Shown here in pieces: positions 11,674-22,970 of a stretch of 64,000 nucleotides of DNA. Source of the DNA: Plasmopara viticola (lineage: Eukaryota > Oomycota > Peronosporomycetes > Peronosporales > Peronosporaceae); the NCBI GenBank assembly GCA_001695595.3, contig MBPM02000021.1, forward strand, positions 434,001 to 498,000, in the 5' to 3' direction. Below the pieces are notes generated by a model that was given only the letters and a program-made list of their open reading frames with translations, made no database searches and was not told the DNA's origin. The translations under genes and the position numbers were made by a program. Within the stretch, counting starts at the first letter, position 1. Each line of letters begins with the position of its first letter.

Positions 11674-11938
11674 CTCATCGTAAATTTCACTTATTTGGCA
11701 GATTTGCTATCAAGACAGCATCCAGTTCCAACATTTGGCCTCATTGTCTGATCTACGCTACGTACTAGTAAAACGTACTCTATGAGGAAAATAGTTATAA
11801 GTTGACTTGCTGTACGAGCGATTAGGCAGTGCCTAATCGCTCGTGGATTTTGCTAGTGCGGCAAAAGACCGTGAATAGTATGACATGGAACATTACGCCG
11901 GCAGTTTTTTTTCTTACCGTAATTTACCACTAAGAACA
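11674..11938 (+). repeat. Left terminal inverted repeat of the 19.8-kb block (deleted version)
   Basis: This repeat has three parts. Positions 11674-11813 are the reverse complement of about 31362-31502, including a long near-identical stretch around tttggcctcattgtctgat. Positions 11829-11874 match the 3' end of intron 1 and the first 18 nt of exon 2 of the MAP kinase at 31884. Positions 11875-11938 are inverted copies of 30288-30338 (shared blocks tagtatgacatgg and cttaccgtaatttaccac). On the right side the same pieces occur in the same inward order, but with about 1 kb more sequence between the first two. The left arm is therefore an internally deleted copy of the right arm. Confidence 0.75.
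11814..11844. repeat. 31-nt palindrome at the deletion junction
   Basis: Two perfect 15-nt arms meet at a single central g (11829). The right arm (tgcctaatcgctcgt) is the kinase intron-1 sequence and the left arm is its exact reverse complement. The palindrome lies exactly where the left inverted repeat jumps from kinase-upstream sequence to kinase intron sequence. It is therefore probably the scar of the event that deleted about 1 kb. Confidence 0.8.
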
Positions 11939-12260
11939 TTCCTGGAACCTTCTTTCGGGCCAGGTGCTATTTTGACGACGCAACCTCTCGACCACCTGAG
12001 AGCGAAAGCAACGTCTTTTCGATCTCTTTCAGAACCCCTTAATTGGTGAGATCTAATAGACGTTGATTTGACGACGCCCACCTTCTAGCGAGAGCCACGT
12101 CTTTTGGATTTAGGGCGTTTCGGGACCGCGCGCGCGGCAACATTCAAACTATATTGATAAAAGTAACACGCCGGCAGATTTGTACCTCAAGGATTAGTTC
12201 GAACCAGCGCGCAGTGGCGTCCATCATTGGTTGAAAATTTATATCACACGCTTTATGTCC

Positions 12261-12303
12261 GCTTAAGTACGCCAGAATTCTCCCTCCTTTCTTTCTCATT
12301 CCC
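12261..12303 (+). promoter_or_regulatory. CRN promoter: shared 17-mer and Inr-like motif
   Basis: The 17-mer gcttaagtacgccagaa (12261-12277) recurs exactly at 1426 ahead of another CRN leader relic. It is followed at 12296-12303 by tcattccc, which fits the pyrimidine-rich oomycete initiator (YCAYTYYY type) about 20 nt before the CRN ATG. Transcription would be expected to start near the A at 12298. Confidence 0.5.
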
Positions 12304-12316
12304 GGCACGAGGAAAG

Positions 12317-14091
12317 ATGGTGAGGCTTTTCTGTGCGATCGTTGGTGTGGCTGGAAGCGCTTTCGAGGTGAAAATCGACGATGCTGAGTCGTTTTCAGCA
12401 TAGCAGGACGCGATCTGGGAGAAAATTAAAGAGATGTTTACACACGACGATAAATTCAGGAGCGTCGTTGCATCTCGCCTGAAGCTCTCTCTGGCGAAGA
12501 AGGGGGCAGGATGGCTACCAAGTGCGGAATTTCGTGCGATACGAAAAGGAGAGGATTTACCGGGTTTCGAAAGGGTATCACTGGTGGATACAGAGGATGA
12601 GCTGTACTCGACCTATTTGATTCGGGATGTGTTGGACACGAATAAGAGGCCACCGCCGCAAACGCGGCAAATTTACGTGCTGGTGGTGGTTCCTGAGCAA
12701 GGGTCCTCGATTTCAACAGTCGCTCAAGACGGTGTTTTCGACCACTGCAGTGATCCATTCTTCTCACAATTCTCCACTGCTGACCAAGTTGGCGATTGGC
12801 TTAATTTTTCGTCGTTGCTGCCGCTAACGAGTCGTCAGAAGCTTTACATTCGCTCTTCGTACAGAGTGATCGCCGACCAAGCACTGTTGAATCCAGATGG
12901 GAACATGGTCAAGCATGCTGTCGTCACGGGCACGCCTGGGATTGGCAAGTCGGTGTTTGTCTACTATGTCATGTGGAGGTTGATTAAAGATAAGAAGCGA
13001 GTGCTGCTTTTCGGCAGCGAGGGGAATTTCTACTTTGATGGAACGACGATGTTCCAGCGCGATTCATTGCCAAAAAAGTTTAAGCTACAGTTCTGATCAA
13101 CTAATTTGTGGTGCCTTGTTGATTCGCTGGACCCAACAAGAATCCCTGGAGTTCCCTACCGGCGATGTTCAGTACTTCTCGCAGCCACACCGCGGCGGGA
13201 TTACATTAGTGAATTCAAAAAGCTTGCTCCTACTCCAGATGTTTTCTACATGCCACTGTGGTCAAAAGACGAACTGGGGACAATTGCTCCCTTGTTTCCA
13301 TTTGCTGCAGCTGCGTGGCAGAATCGATTTGAGTGTCTCGGTGGTGTGCCTCGCGTGGTGTTGCAAGACATTGGAACAAACCCACAAACTTTGTTGATGT
13401 CCGCGAGCAGCAGCTGTTCTCTTGACGATTGCATTATGTTGGTGTCCATCTACTCTGAGATCAACTCGAAGACCAAGATCACTCAGACTTTTTTCACATC
13501 CACAGCGAAGAACCGTATCGAGAATACGAAGTCGTCTATGCATCAGATTTGGCGATGCAGTTGATTGTCCGAACAAAGTGGCAATTTGACCGCGCGAAGT
13601 TGCAAAGCCTTCTCGGTTCGTCAGATGGAAACCCGCTAGCACAATCACTGTGTGGATACATCTTTGAGTTTTATTCTATGGATCGGCTGGAGCAGGGTGG
13701 GACTTTCGTGTATCGAGAGCTGTTTTCTGGAAAGAGGAAACGCACTCCAGCTGATGGTACAATCGATATTTCACGGTCATCGCAGCCTCGGCAAGTAGCG
13801 GAGCGTGTGGAAGTCGGTCAACGTGCAAATCAGCTATACGTGCCTCGGACACCGAACTATACTGCTATTGATGCGTGGATGCCGCAGTTCGGTGGATTCC
13901 AGATGACTGTGGGAAAAACGCATGACATCAAGAGCGCAGATAATTTGGCGAAACTGGGTCAGATTGGCAATCGACTCTTCTTTTTGCTTCCACTTCTCTA
14001 CTACAAAACTTTCACCAAGAAGAAACCTCAAACCATCAAACAGTATGCAATCCTTGTTCCGTATCCCGAGGTGAGTGCTTCAACGCTTTAA
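12317..14091 (+). pseudogene. Crinkler (CRN) effector pseudogene: LFLAK-DWL leader, NTPase, nuclease-like domain
   Basis: The ATG at 12317 opens a CRN leader (VRLFCAIVGVAG). A degraded LFLAK block follows, LKLSLAK, and the DWL region ends in the HVLV-like IYVLVVVP. The C-terminal part starts with a P-loop NTPase (Walker A GTPGIGKS, about 12940) and ends with a restriction-endonuclease-like domain (IDAWMPQFGGFQMTVGK, about 13865-13920) known from CRN/CR-toxin effectors. In that family, proteins are delivered into plant cells, act in the nucleus and can cause cell death. The gene is broken three ways: TAG at 12401-12403 (codon 29), TGA at 13094-13096, and a frameshift near a T-run around 13490. 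It lies inside the inverted-repeat block, on the same strand as the Polinton polymerase that follows. Confidence 0.85.
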
Positions 14092-14117
14092 TGACATCAG
14101 CTTCTCTTGCATGGCCT

Positions 14118-14146
14118 ACCAAGATATTACCAAGATATTACTTGGT
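14118..14146 (+). repeat. Short direct repeat after the CRN gene
   Basis: accaagatatt occurs twice back to back (14118-14128, 14129-14139), followed by acttggt, which can pair with the first bases of either copy. It may be a small hairpin in the CRN 3' region. No function is evident. Confidence 0.5.
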
Positions 14147-14218
14147 GATCTATTCGTCATCGGAATAACACACAATTAATTTTCATCCTGATAAATATAA
14201 AGTTGTTAATATACAAAG

Positions 14219-14467
14219 ATGGCGTACTCATCTGAACAATACCTCGCTAACAAAGAGCGCATTAAGGCTGCGCAGAAGCGCTAGTATCAGCGCACACGTG
14301 AAACTCGACTGTCGTATCAAAAGAGCTACGACGATAAGAACAGAGAGCAGATCCGTGTTCGCAAGCGCAAGCCCAAAACCGAACTTGTTGATGACAAAGC
14401 CGAACCTAACAACGAAACCGAACTTAATTATTTTTTTTTCTCAAATAAAAAGTCAATCCCAATATAG
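14219..14467 (+). pseudogene. Small basic protein of the Polinton element, one premature stop
   Basis: One continuous frame of 82 sense codons broken only by TAG at 14282-14284. The product is rich in K, R, Q and Y, with repeated segments of the KERIKAAQKR / YQRTRETR / KNREQIRVRKRK kind. Such charged heptad-like repeats occur in small DNA-binding or virion proteins of large eukaryotic DNA viruses and Polintons. No enzyme motif is seen. It lies directly upstream of the polymerase on the same strand. Function is unknown. Confidence 0.5.
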
Positions 14468-16899
14468 TCAATGACAATGGCTTAAAACCTCCAAAAAGGT
14501 ATAACCCAGATATTTGAATTAATTAATTTCAGAATATTTTGTAATGACTAAGATATAAAGTCGATCCTGATACATGATCAAAATATTATAAAGTCATATC
14601 TACGAAGAAGAATATAGTCAAGCATATATAGGCAACATGTTTGCATACGAACTCGAAGGACTAAAGAGATAAAATAATCAAGCTATCAAATGGGGTAGTA
14701 GCTACCGTGTTAAGGTGCGTGGTAAAGCGGGAAAGATTAAAAATGTAAGCAACGTATCGCACCCAATCAACCAGAGATTGGTAGCTAAGCAATACAATGT
14801 TTCGATTGAAACCCTCGAGAAGCACTTGTCGCCCGACTTCAAGGCTGATCCCAAGTTTTTTTTTACAATGGTAATCACATGGAATCACACCTATATGAGG
14901 GTATCGAGGCTGCTGATTTCTACGATAAGCTCGATAACGTCTTTCGAGCTAGGCAAGTGCTTTAAGGGTAAATATTGCTCTTGGGTACGATCTTGTAAGC
15001 AAAATCGATCCTGATGATACTCGCTATTTCTATCCGAATCTCGCTGACACTTATGTGATCAATAAGCCTGTCGCTATCAACAGCAATATTCGAGAGAAGG
15101 TAATTTCGGAAATTCGGTCTATGGAGCTGGCTGACAAGCTGAAATACCCCAGCTCTGGATGTAAGCTCAAGGCGATCGCTACATTCAAGATTTTCGTTTA
15201 TCATCGCGACCATGCTCTTGGAGATAGCGACGCTGTTATTCCTAAGATTATCCGCAAAAACAAGCATGTAATCAACTTTCCTAAGATCAATAACAAGTGC
15301 GTCTTCCACTATATCGCCTGGCATACCTTCCAGAGCCTTAAGAAGGATCCCCGCAAAATTCAATCTCGGGTGAAGGAGGTATTCAAGCGCTACTGCTCTT
15401 CCAAGGAGTGATGTATACGGTGAGTTTATTCAAAGCTTGAAGCCTATTGACCTACCACAGCTAGATGCGGTTGAGGACTGCTTTCAACTCGGTATTAACG
15501 TATATAGCATGGATGTAGCTTCCGAAAATGTAGAATGCATTCGTAGATCGGACAAGGGGTATGAAACTATCGATATTTTATCGTTCGAGAATCATGCTCT
15601 TTACATCATGAACGTTGAGATGCTTCAGGCTAAGTATCAATGTCCTAAGTGTGAAATGGTTTCGTCAGCGCTGAAAGAGAAAGAAATCACAGAAAGAATC
15701 AGTGTGAGCTCGTAAATATCAAAAACTTCCCAGCTGAGCCAACTATCTACAAATCAGCTCAAAGCGTAATATAGTCACTGCTTACGAAGTATTCAATCAA
15801 GAATACATACCAGTACATCGAGCACTTCATCGTTTATGACCTTAAGGCCATTCTAAAGCCTACCGCGACTCAACACGGGGAGAAAACTGTCTTCACGAAC
15901 GACCACATTCCTGTGTCGGTATCAGTAGCTGATAGGTTAATCGAGGGGGTACGTTGCTTTGTAAATGACGATCCAAATATGCTACTTACGGAAAAATTCG
16001 ATTGCATTGGTGATGTATCGGTTAAGATTCAGCAGTACAATGTCAATAAATTTATGTCACTTCTACAAAAAATCACCAATACACATGGTCTGACACGTGT
16101 GAAAGTCCCAGGCGCTGATTCTGATAAAAAGTACAAGTTGTCTGATGTGGAGAGTTGGATTGAAGAGGGGAAGTATGCCAGCTTCTTTGATTTTCACCGC
16201 AGTCTTGATTTTGGAGTGCAAAGGTCTGAATATGGAAAATTGAAACAGCAGCTTGACCAGGTACCAGTATTCGGCTTCAATACAAGTAGATATGATATTA
16301 TCTTTATTGAGAAGGATTTGTTTGCCGTAATTGGTACCGACAAGATCAAATCTGTCAACAAGAACCCCAGCCACATGTGCATTGCAACATCGCACATGAA
16401 AATATCTGATATCACTAATTATGTACCAGCTAGTACCAGCTACGACAAGTATCTTACAACATATCTCGGTGGCTGCAAATGTGATGACAATATTAGATGT
16501 GTCTGTGGTCTTGGTAAGGGTCTTTCCCGTACAAGCACATCACCGCGTTCAATGTACTAAGCCAGACTACCATTCCACCTAAGTCGGCTTTTGACAGCAA
16601 ACTCCGAGGAACAAGCATCTCCATGGAGGACTACGAACTAGTAAAGTTCGTGTGGGAGTACTACGAGATGAAATTGATCACGGACCTATTGATCTGGTAC
16701 AACAATTTCGACGGAGACCCATTCATCCAGGCTATCAAGGCTCAACGAGAAATTAAAAGCGTTTTGATCTGGATATGTTTGCGGATGGAGTGTCCTTATC
16801 TGGTCTTTCAGAGAAGGTCATGTATCAGACCTGCTTCAATAATCTCCGATATCCGGATAAAAAAGCTGCTAAAGCATTCCAGTTTCCAGCTAAGCGCAT

Positions 16900-17140
16900 G
16901 GCTGGCTACAAGAGTCAGGAAGCTAAGGCAAAACGAAAATATGGTATGACACTCGAGCACGTAGATACATTGCTGCAAAAGCAAAAGTATCTGTGTGGTC
17001 TATGCTACTGTCAGCCGACTGCTGATACCGCTTCAGCGGATCGTATCAACAATAATGTTGGCCACATCGACGATTATATCTTGGTCAGCTGCGTTAAGTG
17101 CAACACCGCTCGAAAAGACATGTCGCTTAAAGGGTTTTGA
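16900..17140 (+). other. HNH/endonuclease VII-like insert within PolB
   Basis: Between the exonuclease and polymerase halves, one frame reads LLQKQKYLCGLCYC, then DRINNNVGHIDDYILVSC and CNTARKDM. The two Cys pairs flanking a DRINN-x-GH core are typical of a treble-clef HNH nuclease fold. Comparable inserts are known from some Polinton PolBs. In this copy the module is still in a single open frame (to the stop at 17140), unlike most of the gene. Confidence 0.65.
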
Positions 17141-17214
17141 AGTTGCTCGAGTTCAACTCGTATAGATTGGTCTACTCGATCGACAAGGAAGGGACGGACA
17201 TCTACTCTAAGATA

Positions 17215-17256
17215 AAGGCCAACATTGCTGGAGGTCCATCCAGCAATGTTGGCCTT
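17215..17256. repeat. Perfect inverted duplication inside PolB (18-nt arms, 6-nt loop)
   Basis: Arms 17215-17232 and 17239-17256 are exact reverse complements around ggtcca. The left arm lies in PolB coding sequence (frame reading KANIAG). The right arm is extra relative to an uninterrupted reading into NCYAKRNE. This looks like a templated insertion during replication or repair. Confidence 0.75.
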
Positions 17257-18700
17257 CAATTGCTACGCTAAGCGTAATGAAACGAAGATTTGCGGTGTTA
17301 AGGTCTGTAAGAAAAATATCGGACACGACGCTAACGCTCTGTACCTATGAGCCCTTGGTAATGAGATGCCATGCGGTCGATTGACTACGGTTGAAGCGTG
17401 TGATAGTACATCGATGACATCAAAGAAGACAAGGTACTCGGCCTTCATGAATGTGATGTTAGTACACCTGAGCATTAAAAAGGCGATTTAAGAGAGATGA
17501 CACCGACTTTCAAGAACACTGAGATTGAGCCAACTGAAGAGATCATTGGTAAGCATATGTTCGAATACAATGGGAAACGTAAGAAGCAGTCTGATGAGGC
17601 ACGTGCTAAGAAACGTGCACGTATTATCGATGAAGATGCTTATATCTCAACCGGCTAAAGCAAGTCTTAAGCTAATTGGTAGTTACTTCGATAAGCAAAT
17701 ACTCATATATATGCCGAGATTGGATTGGTATCTTGAGCATGGTTTGGAGATCACCAAGACTTACAGCTTCATCGAAGCGAGCTCCCATAAGGCTTTTGCT
17801 CCATTTATGGAGGCTGCATCAAACGCCCGGCGAGAGGTGATGTTGATGAGTCTAAGGCTATGATTATCAAGTTGATGAAACTGGTAGGCTACAGTGCTTT
17901 TGGTCGATCTGATATGGACATGAGCAAGCATAAAGAGGTGAAGCAAGAATCGAGCGACAAAGCTATTAAGAACAAAATCGAACACTTTACATTCCATGGG
18001 TTGGAAGAGCCTAATGATGCATGTGAAATCACCATGAAGAAACGCCGTAATAAGAAGAACGCAATCCACGTATCGATTGCTATCTATCAGCTTGCTAAGC
18101 TACGTATGCTACAGTTTTACTATGTTTGCATAATTTTTCTACTCCGATCGCTCTGCCTTCCAGTATCAGGAGATGGACACTGATTCAGCTTATATCGCTT
18201 TCAGCTGTAAGAAACCGTTTCAAGACTGTATCAAGCCCGAGCTACGAACCCACTTCAAGGAGATATATACGATTGGTTCCTGCGCGACTACAACACTGAG
18301 GTAGCTAAGTTTGATCGCCGTGCTCCTGGTTTGTTCAAAGCTGAATGGTCAGATGATGCTATGGTCTCACTATCGAGTAAGAACTATATTTGCTATCTAC
18401 CCGACAAGACTCACAAGGTAAAAGTTTCAGCGAAGGGTATTCAGCAGGGAGGTGGTCGAAGCAATGGTGTTCTAAATTCCGATGGGTTTGAGACTGTTGT
18501 ACGGGATCGCACCACCCTACACGATACAAACAAGGGGTTCAGACTATCGAAAGAAACCAAGTCTATCATCACCTATACTCAAAAGAAAACAGCGCTTAAC
18601 TACTACTATGACAAACGTCGAGTACTTGATGATGGTATCACGACTGACAACTTGAAATTTAAGCAGATAACCACTGAGAATTTTTTAATGTATATAGATC

Positions 18701-19760
18701 ATGGACGCGCTATTTAAGAAACTCTACTATGACCCAATAACCGGTTTTATTGGAGCTCAAGCTCTGTAAGAGAAGGCAAAGGAGTTAAATCCCACGATAA
18801 CTTTCGAAATTGTAAAGGATTGGTATGCGAGTCAGACTGATATTCGACGATATCAAGAGCAAAAGAAGAGATTCAATGACTTTAAAATAGCTCCGCATAA
18901 CCCCAACTTTTAACAAATTGATCTTGCGTTTTAAGGAAACCGACCGATTTTGACTGCTATCAATATCAATTCGAGGTTGGGCTTTGCGAAGGTCTTATCG
19001 AACAAGACAGCAGCAACTATGTAAGCAGCGCTCAAAGCGTTTGTTTGTCTCCACAAAGTTGGTATCCTAACAAGTGATAATGAAAGCGAGTTCATGAACT
19101 CACAGGCTCAAGAATTTTTCCAAACTTAAGAAATTGAGCACTACAACAACGAACCCGGTGATCACGGAACCATGGGTAAAGCGAACGCTTCAAAAGGACC
19201 TTAAAGCAAAGACTAACTAAAATGTCCCCCGAGAGAATTACGCAAACGTTTATCATTGATATTATCGAAAACTAAAATACCACGTTTCATCATTTGATTG
19301 GCTTGACCTCAAATGAGGCAAAAGGAAAAGTAATGGATGCAGATTTGAGTCATAATCAGGTGGAAGCCGAAAGGATTGAGAAGGAATTTGACGTCGGATC
19401 AAGCGTATTATACCGTCTCAAAAGGTAAGCATTTGATAAAGAAGCTGCTCGATGGAGCAAAGCAGTCTCTAAAATCGTTGGAATTGATGCTACCGAGTCC
19501 AAATCCGTTCAAGAAATGGGCGTACCTCTCCAAGGCACCAAACGATCTTAAATTAAATACAGATGCTACTATTAATCGAAGCGATATTCTTGAGGCGGAG
19601 AAGATCTTGGGTCACAAAGCGATACGCTGTGGAAAGTACAAATAGCTGGTGAGATGGGTTGGCGATTGACCTGACTCCTGGGAGCCACAAGATAATCTGC
19701 AACTGGATAAGAAAAACAGGAGATCAACGCTTGAAAATGAGTATTGAAGCTCAAGAAAAA
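18701..19760 (+). pseudogene. Polinton rve integrase with C-terminal chromodomain (degenerate)
   Basis: The ATG at 18701 starts a frame reading through several TAA codons. It contains the retroviral-type core: QIDLAF (first Asp, about 18917), LTSDNESEF (second Asp, about 19070) and IEHYNNEPGDHGTMGK. After a frameshift the C-terminal part contains SVLYRLKR and KIVGIDA, the small barrel typical of Polinton integrases. It ends at about 19588-19715 with a chromodomain (ILEAEKILGHK, then LVRWVGD and SWEPQDNLQL) broken by TAG and TGA. The family inserts Polinton DNA, with 6-bp duplications, and the chromodomain may steer it to histone-marked chromatin. Stops of all three types show inactivation. 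Confidence 0.85.
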
Positions 19761-19919
19761 GCTGACGTAGTTCCACACCGCGCCACAAAAAAAAGAGTCA
19801 GAATTAGCTTGTAAATAAATTCGAAAGAGAAATTTTGTGTAAGCTTTTGTCTCAAGTATGTAATCTCAAGTATGATTTTTTCTGAAATTTTGGGATAAAT
19901 ATCTGACATAATACATATC

Positions 19920-20219
19920 AGTAAGATAGTAGTGTGCCCAAGTTGTGTAGAGAAAGAACGTGAGCTTGTTAAGATTAGACGTAAGCTTTGGATTATTCAG
20001 GAGGTGAGTCGAATCAAGAATGAGTTGCTGATTCTTGATGCAGCCGCAATTTCCATCAAAACAGTAATAAATCATAAGTATCGCCATAAAAAAGCAATTT
20101 TCAGAGTTCCATTCCATTGCATTGAGGATCGTTATCATAATCTTCTAAATGAGCGAGATCGTATCTGTCATTTGTATCTACCCTATCGTCATGACTCTGT
20201 TATGCCGAGCTACTGGTAA
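19920..20219 (+). pseudogene. Unrecognised Polinton ORF remnant, Cys-pair N-terminus
   Basis: Open frame of about 95 codons with no ATG at its 5' end (it starts CPSCVEKERELVKI). The C-P-x-C pair and charged helix resemble a small zinc-binding or coiled-coil protein, and the end is rich in aromatic and basic residues. It lies just after the integrase on the same strand. No known family recognised. Confidence 0.35.
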
Positions 20220-21770
20220 GGGTATTTATGGCTACTCATATCCTTTTTTTGTGATTCGTTTGATATAGACACCAGGTTTCCAAATTTTACATCGCTCGCT
20301 CATAAAGAGCAAAAACGGTAGGAGCTTCTTGAAAAAGTTCAGCACCGCGTTCGACAAGCTAAAGTCAAGCGAAGGATGTGCGAAGATGTTCGTGGGCAAG
20401 TGATATCACGAATGGGATTACTACAGTCCCTGAGAAATCAACCCAATAAACTCAGACCGACTCATCCGAGTCTGCTGAGTCATCTAAAAAACACTGATTG
20501 ATTGATACCTCCAGACAAATCCCGAGGTTTCAACTCCAAATATTCGACCTTTGATGATTGATGTTGGAGTAGATAGCGGTGTGCAGATGGTAAATAGCTC
20601 AAACAATACTGCTCGTGTTAACCATCTGATAGCAACAACCAAGCGAGACCTCAAACATCTGATGTTGGTATCGATAACACACAGCATACAGCTGATGTTG
20701 AAATCGACAATACTCCAAAAATGTTAGATGCTGAAATAAATAGAAAAACCTGGATACCGAAGATCAAGTGGAGGCGCGATCATGAGCTAAAATTTTGTTT
20801 AACACCAAACCTAATTGGGTAGCGCTTCAAATAAAGCCAATTAAGCGTAAAACTGGCTAGAATGACAATAGATACTTTCTTGGTGAAAAGGGGTCATTAA
20901 TTGCAGTCAAAACGGATAGAAAGAGTTCAACTTATCAATCAATTGACTGGGTTGCTACAGAAGAGAAGATAAGGGACATCTGGTATGACTGCGAAAGTTT
21001 TTTATCGATGAGAGCATTATATGAGACTTAAATACCCTTTTTATGACGTTTCACAAACGCAAAAATGAAAAGTTGCCGATCCAAGTGAAGGTGATGATGC
21101 ATTCCGTTCAAGGCAACGTCTTGAAAATTGTTTTGAGTTTGACACATCGACTTCAACCTCATTATTTCAAGTTAATAGTAACTCAATTGCTTTGGTCTAT
21201 TTTCAAGAATAAGGATGTGCTTGAGTCGGCTGGTTTGGAAAAGAAAATCATTCCTATCCTCAAGAGCATGGGTGAAACATCTCAGATGGATGAAACTGGA
21301 TACGTGTGAGTTGTTGGTTTTCAATCAGTGTATTTGGTATTGATAGTGGGAGAGGCAAGCCAGCGATTACTAAAAAAAGTCGATTGGAGATCAACATTCC
21401 AAGAATTTATCGATTTAGTGAAAGATCGTGACGATATCGATTTTACTAACAAATACACCACCAAACTTGCAAAGGTCTTTGAGCCACGCGATGGTAAGAC
21501 TTGCCATGAAATTTAGATTGGAACTGATGAAGATGTGGATAGTTCTCTAACTAATGCTGAAAATATCGCGAAGAAAATTCTCATGGACTACTACAGCAAA
21601 AATAGCATCTGAAGGAGTTCGAATTCTCTTAGACTGAAGCCAATAGTAGATACCAAAAGTGGTGTGAAAGCTAATCAAAATTACTACTTTAGTGAGCCTA
21701 CCGCAGCAAAACCAATTAACATTAGAAACCACGAAAACAAAGCGGTTTCTGGCAAGGTTTTCACGATCTT
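20220..21770 (+). pseudogene. Unrecognised Polinton coding remnants
   Basis: Short plus-strand pieces at 21043-21309 and 21328-21516 read KNKDVLESAGLEKKIIPILK and FQEFIDLVKDRDDIDF in nearby frames, as if from one decayed helical protein. Region 20740-21020 gives another segment (KIRDIWYDCE). Polintons carry several lineage-specific genes between integrase and capsid genes, which would suit this region. I cannot name a family. Confidence 0.35.
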
Positions 21771-22830
21771 ATGATAATTATTGGATGGATGGACACTTTC
21801 AATAGCCTGATGACCGGGTTTGGAGAATTAGAGCGATACGTTTATGAGAATGATGATCCACCATTTAAAAAAAACTCGAAGCTAATCTTCAGCTATTGAA
21901 TCGAGCCATCCTCGACGATACAAAATCGACAAATACATTAGCTCGAATCAAATCCTCTGAGGGTACTCAATATCGCGATGATACTTTGCAAAAACTCCAC
22001 GATGAGTCAGAAGCCGCATTCCTAAAGTATGGCGAAGCTCAGAGAAAATACGATGAGGCGAAGCGAGCAGCAAGATCAGCGTTGAAGGCGGCAACCGCTG
22101 CCATGAAAGCGACCAAGGCTGTCTATCAATTTTAGGTTACTTCGATGCTTAAAACTATACTGAGGTTGATCAATTCAGTGATAGACAAGACGAGCGCACG
22201 GTTCGCCAAACGGTAAATAATATGGTTGATCAGGTAAGGATGACAGGCGTGGAGTCAGGATTTAAGCGGAAGCTTTAAGGTCGTGGTCTAATAGGTGCTG
22301 GTGTCGCCCCGTTTGCAGGAGTTGTCCGTCGTGGAATAACATACAACCTCAATGAGATCCAAGGCTTAGTCACTTCATCAGCAGACACTTATCGTCAGCT
22401 GAGTAGTAAGTATACCAGAATTTCTGATCTTGGGGCCATAACCCTTGTGATTGTCCAACCCAATCGTCGTAAATGTGGTTTAAAGCGCGTAATCAGTGAT
22501 CCGCTACAGTTAGTGATTATAGCAGTTGCTGTTAAGTAACATATCGATCAGGCAGAGTATGACAAGCTCAGTATTGACGATAAAAACCTTTTAAAGAAAT
22601 TTTGAGCGATTACCCATCTTCAGTATAATCTTTTTGATTGACTTGAGGATCCGTTAGAATATCTCAGAGCTGAGTATGATGAGTTGAAAGGTGAGCTCGG
22701 ACTCGGTAATGATAACCCATTAATCATCAAGCAGCTCTAAAGTCTCTCCGTTGATATGTTCTTTAACCGGCTAATTTCTGATTCAGAATTTAGGGTATTA
22801 TCGCTCAATAAGTATAGTTGAAAATATGAT
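21771..22830 (+). pseudogene. Putative Polinton structural protein, Ala-rich coiled coil (degenerate)
   Basis: A clean 79-codon piece (21896-22135) is an amphipathic coiled coil (HDESEAAFLKYGEAQRKYDE, then an Ala-rich run of KAATAAMKATK type). Downstream, in other frames, are YNLNEIQGLVTSSADTYRQL, QPNRRKCGLKR, IDQAEYDKLSIDDKNLLK and ELGLGNDNPLIIKQL. These together look like one long protein of about 350 aa. Its place before the fibre and packaging genes suggests a virion or scaffold role, which is inference. No enzyme motif is seen. Confidence 0.4.
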
Positions 22831-22970
22831 CTTTTTCAATCCACGCATTATCTCAAATTCTGGTGGTATTTATGGTGATAACTCCGACCTAATCGTGGCC
22901 GAACTGAAAGCAATCATGAGAACTCTTATCATTCGTGATCGACCTCAACAAACTCAAACCGCTATGTGGG

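Larger units (their letters stand above)
14637..18700 (+). pseudogene. polB: Polinton protein-primed family B DNA polymerase (degenerate)
   Basis: Frame pieces collinear with Polinton PolB. The N-terminal region has a zinc-finger-like block (CPKCEMV, about 15640, with His and Cys ligands downstream). The exonuclease region spans about 15913-16560 (GFNTSRYDI near 16280). An HNH-like insert lies at about 16900-17140. Polymerase motif A follows (DANALYL at 17327, interrupted by TGA), then motif B (GYSAFGR near 17887) and motif C (DTDS at 18176-18187). Together these match a terminal-protein-primed replicative polymerase. At least eight frame changes or stops, plus a templated inverted duplication at 17215-17256, show it is dead. 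The ATG at 14637 is the first in the opening frame. Polarity and order (polymerase then integrase) are normal for Mavericks. Confidence 0.9.

Noticed and set aside
14219..19760. Alternative genetic code in the Polinton (many in-frame TAA codons in the integrase)
   Set aside because: TAA, TAG and TGA all interrupt conserved positions, no single amino acid fits them, and true frameshifts are present as well. Decay explains it better.
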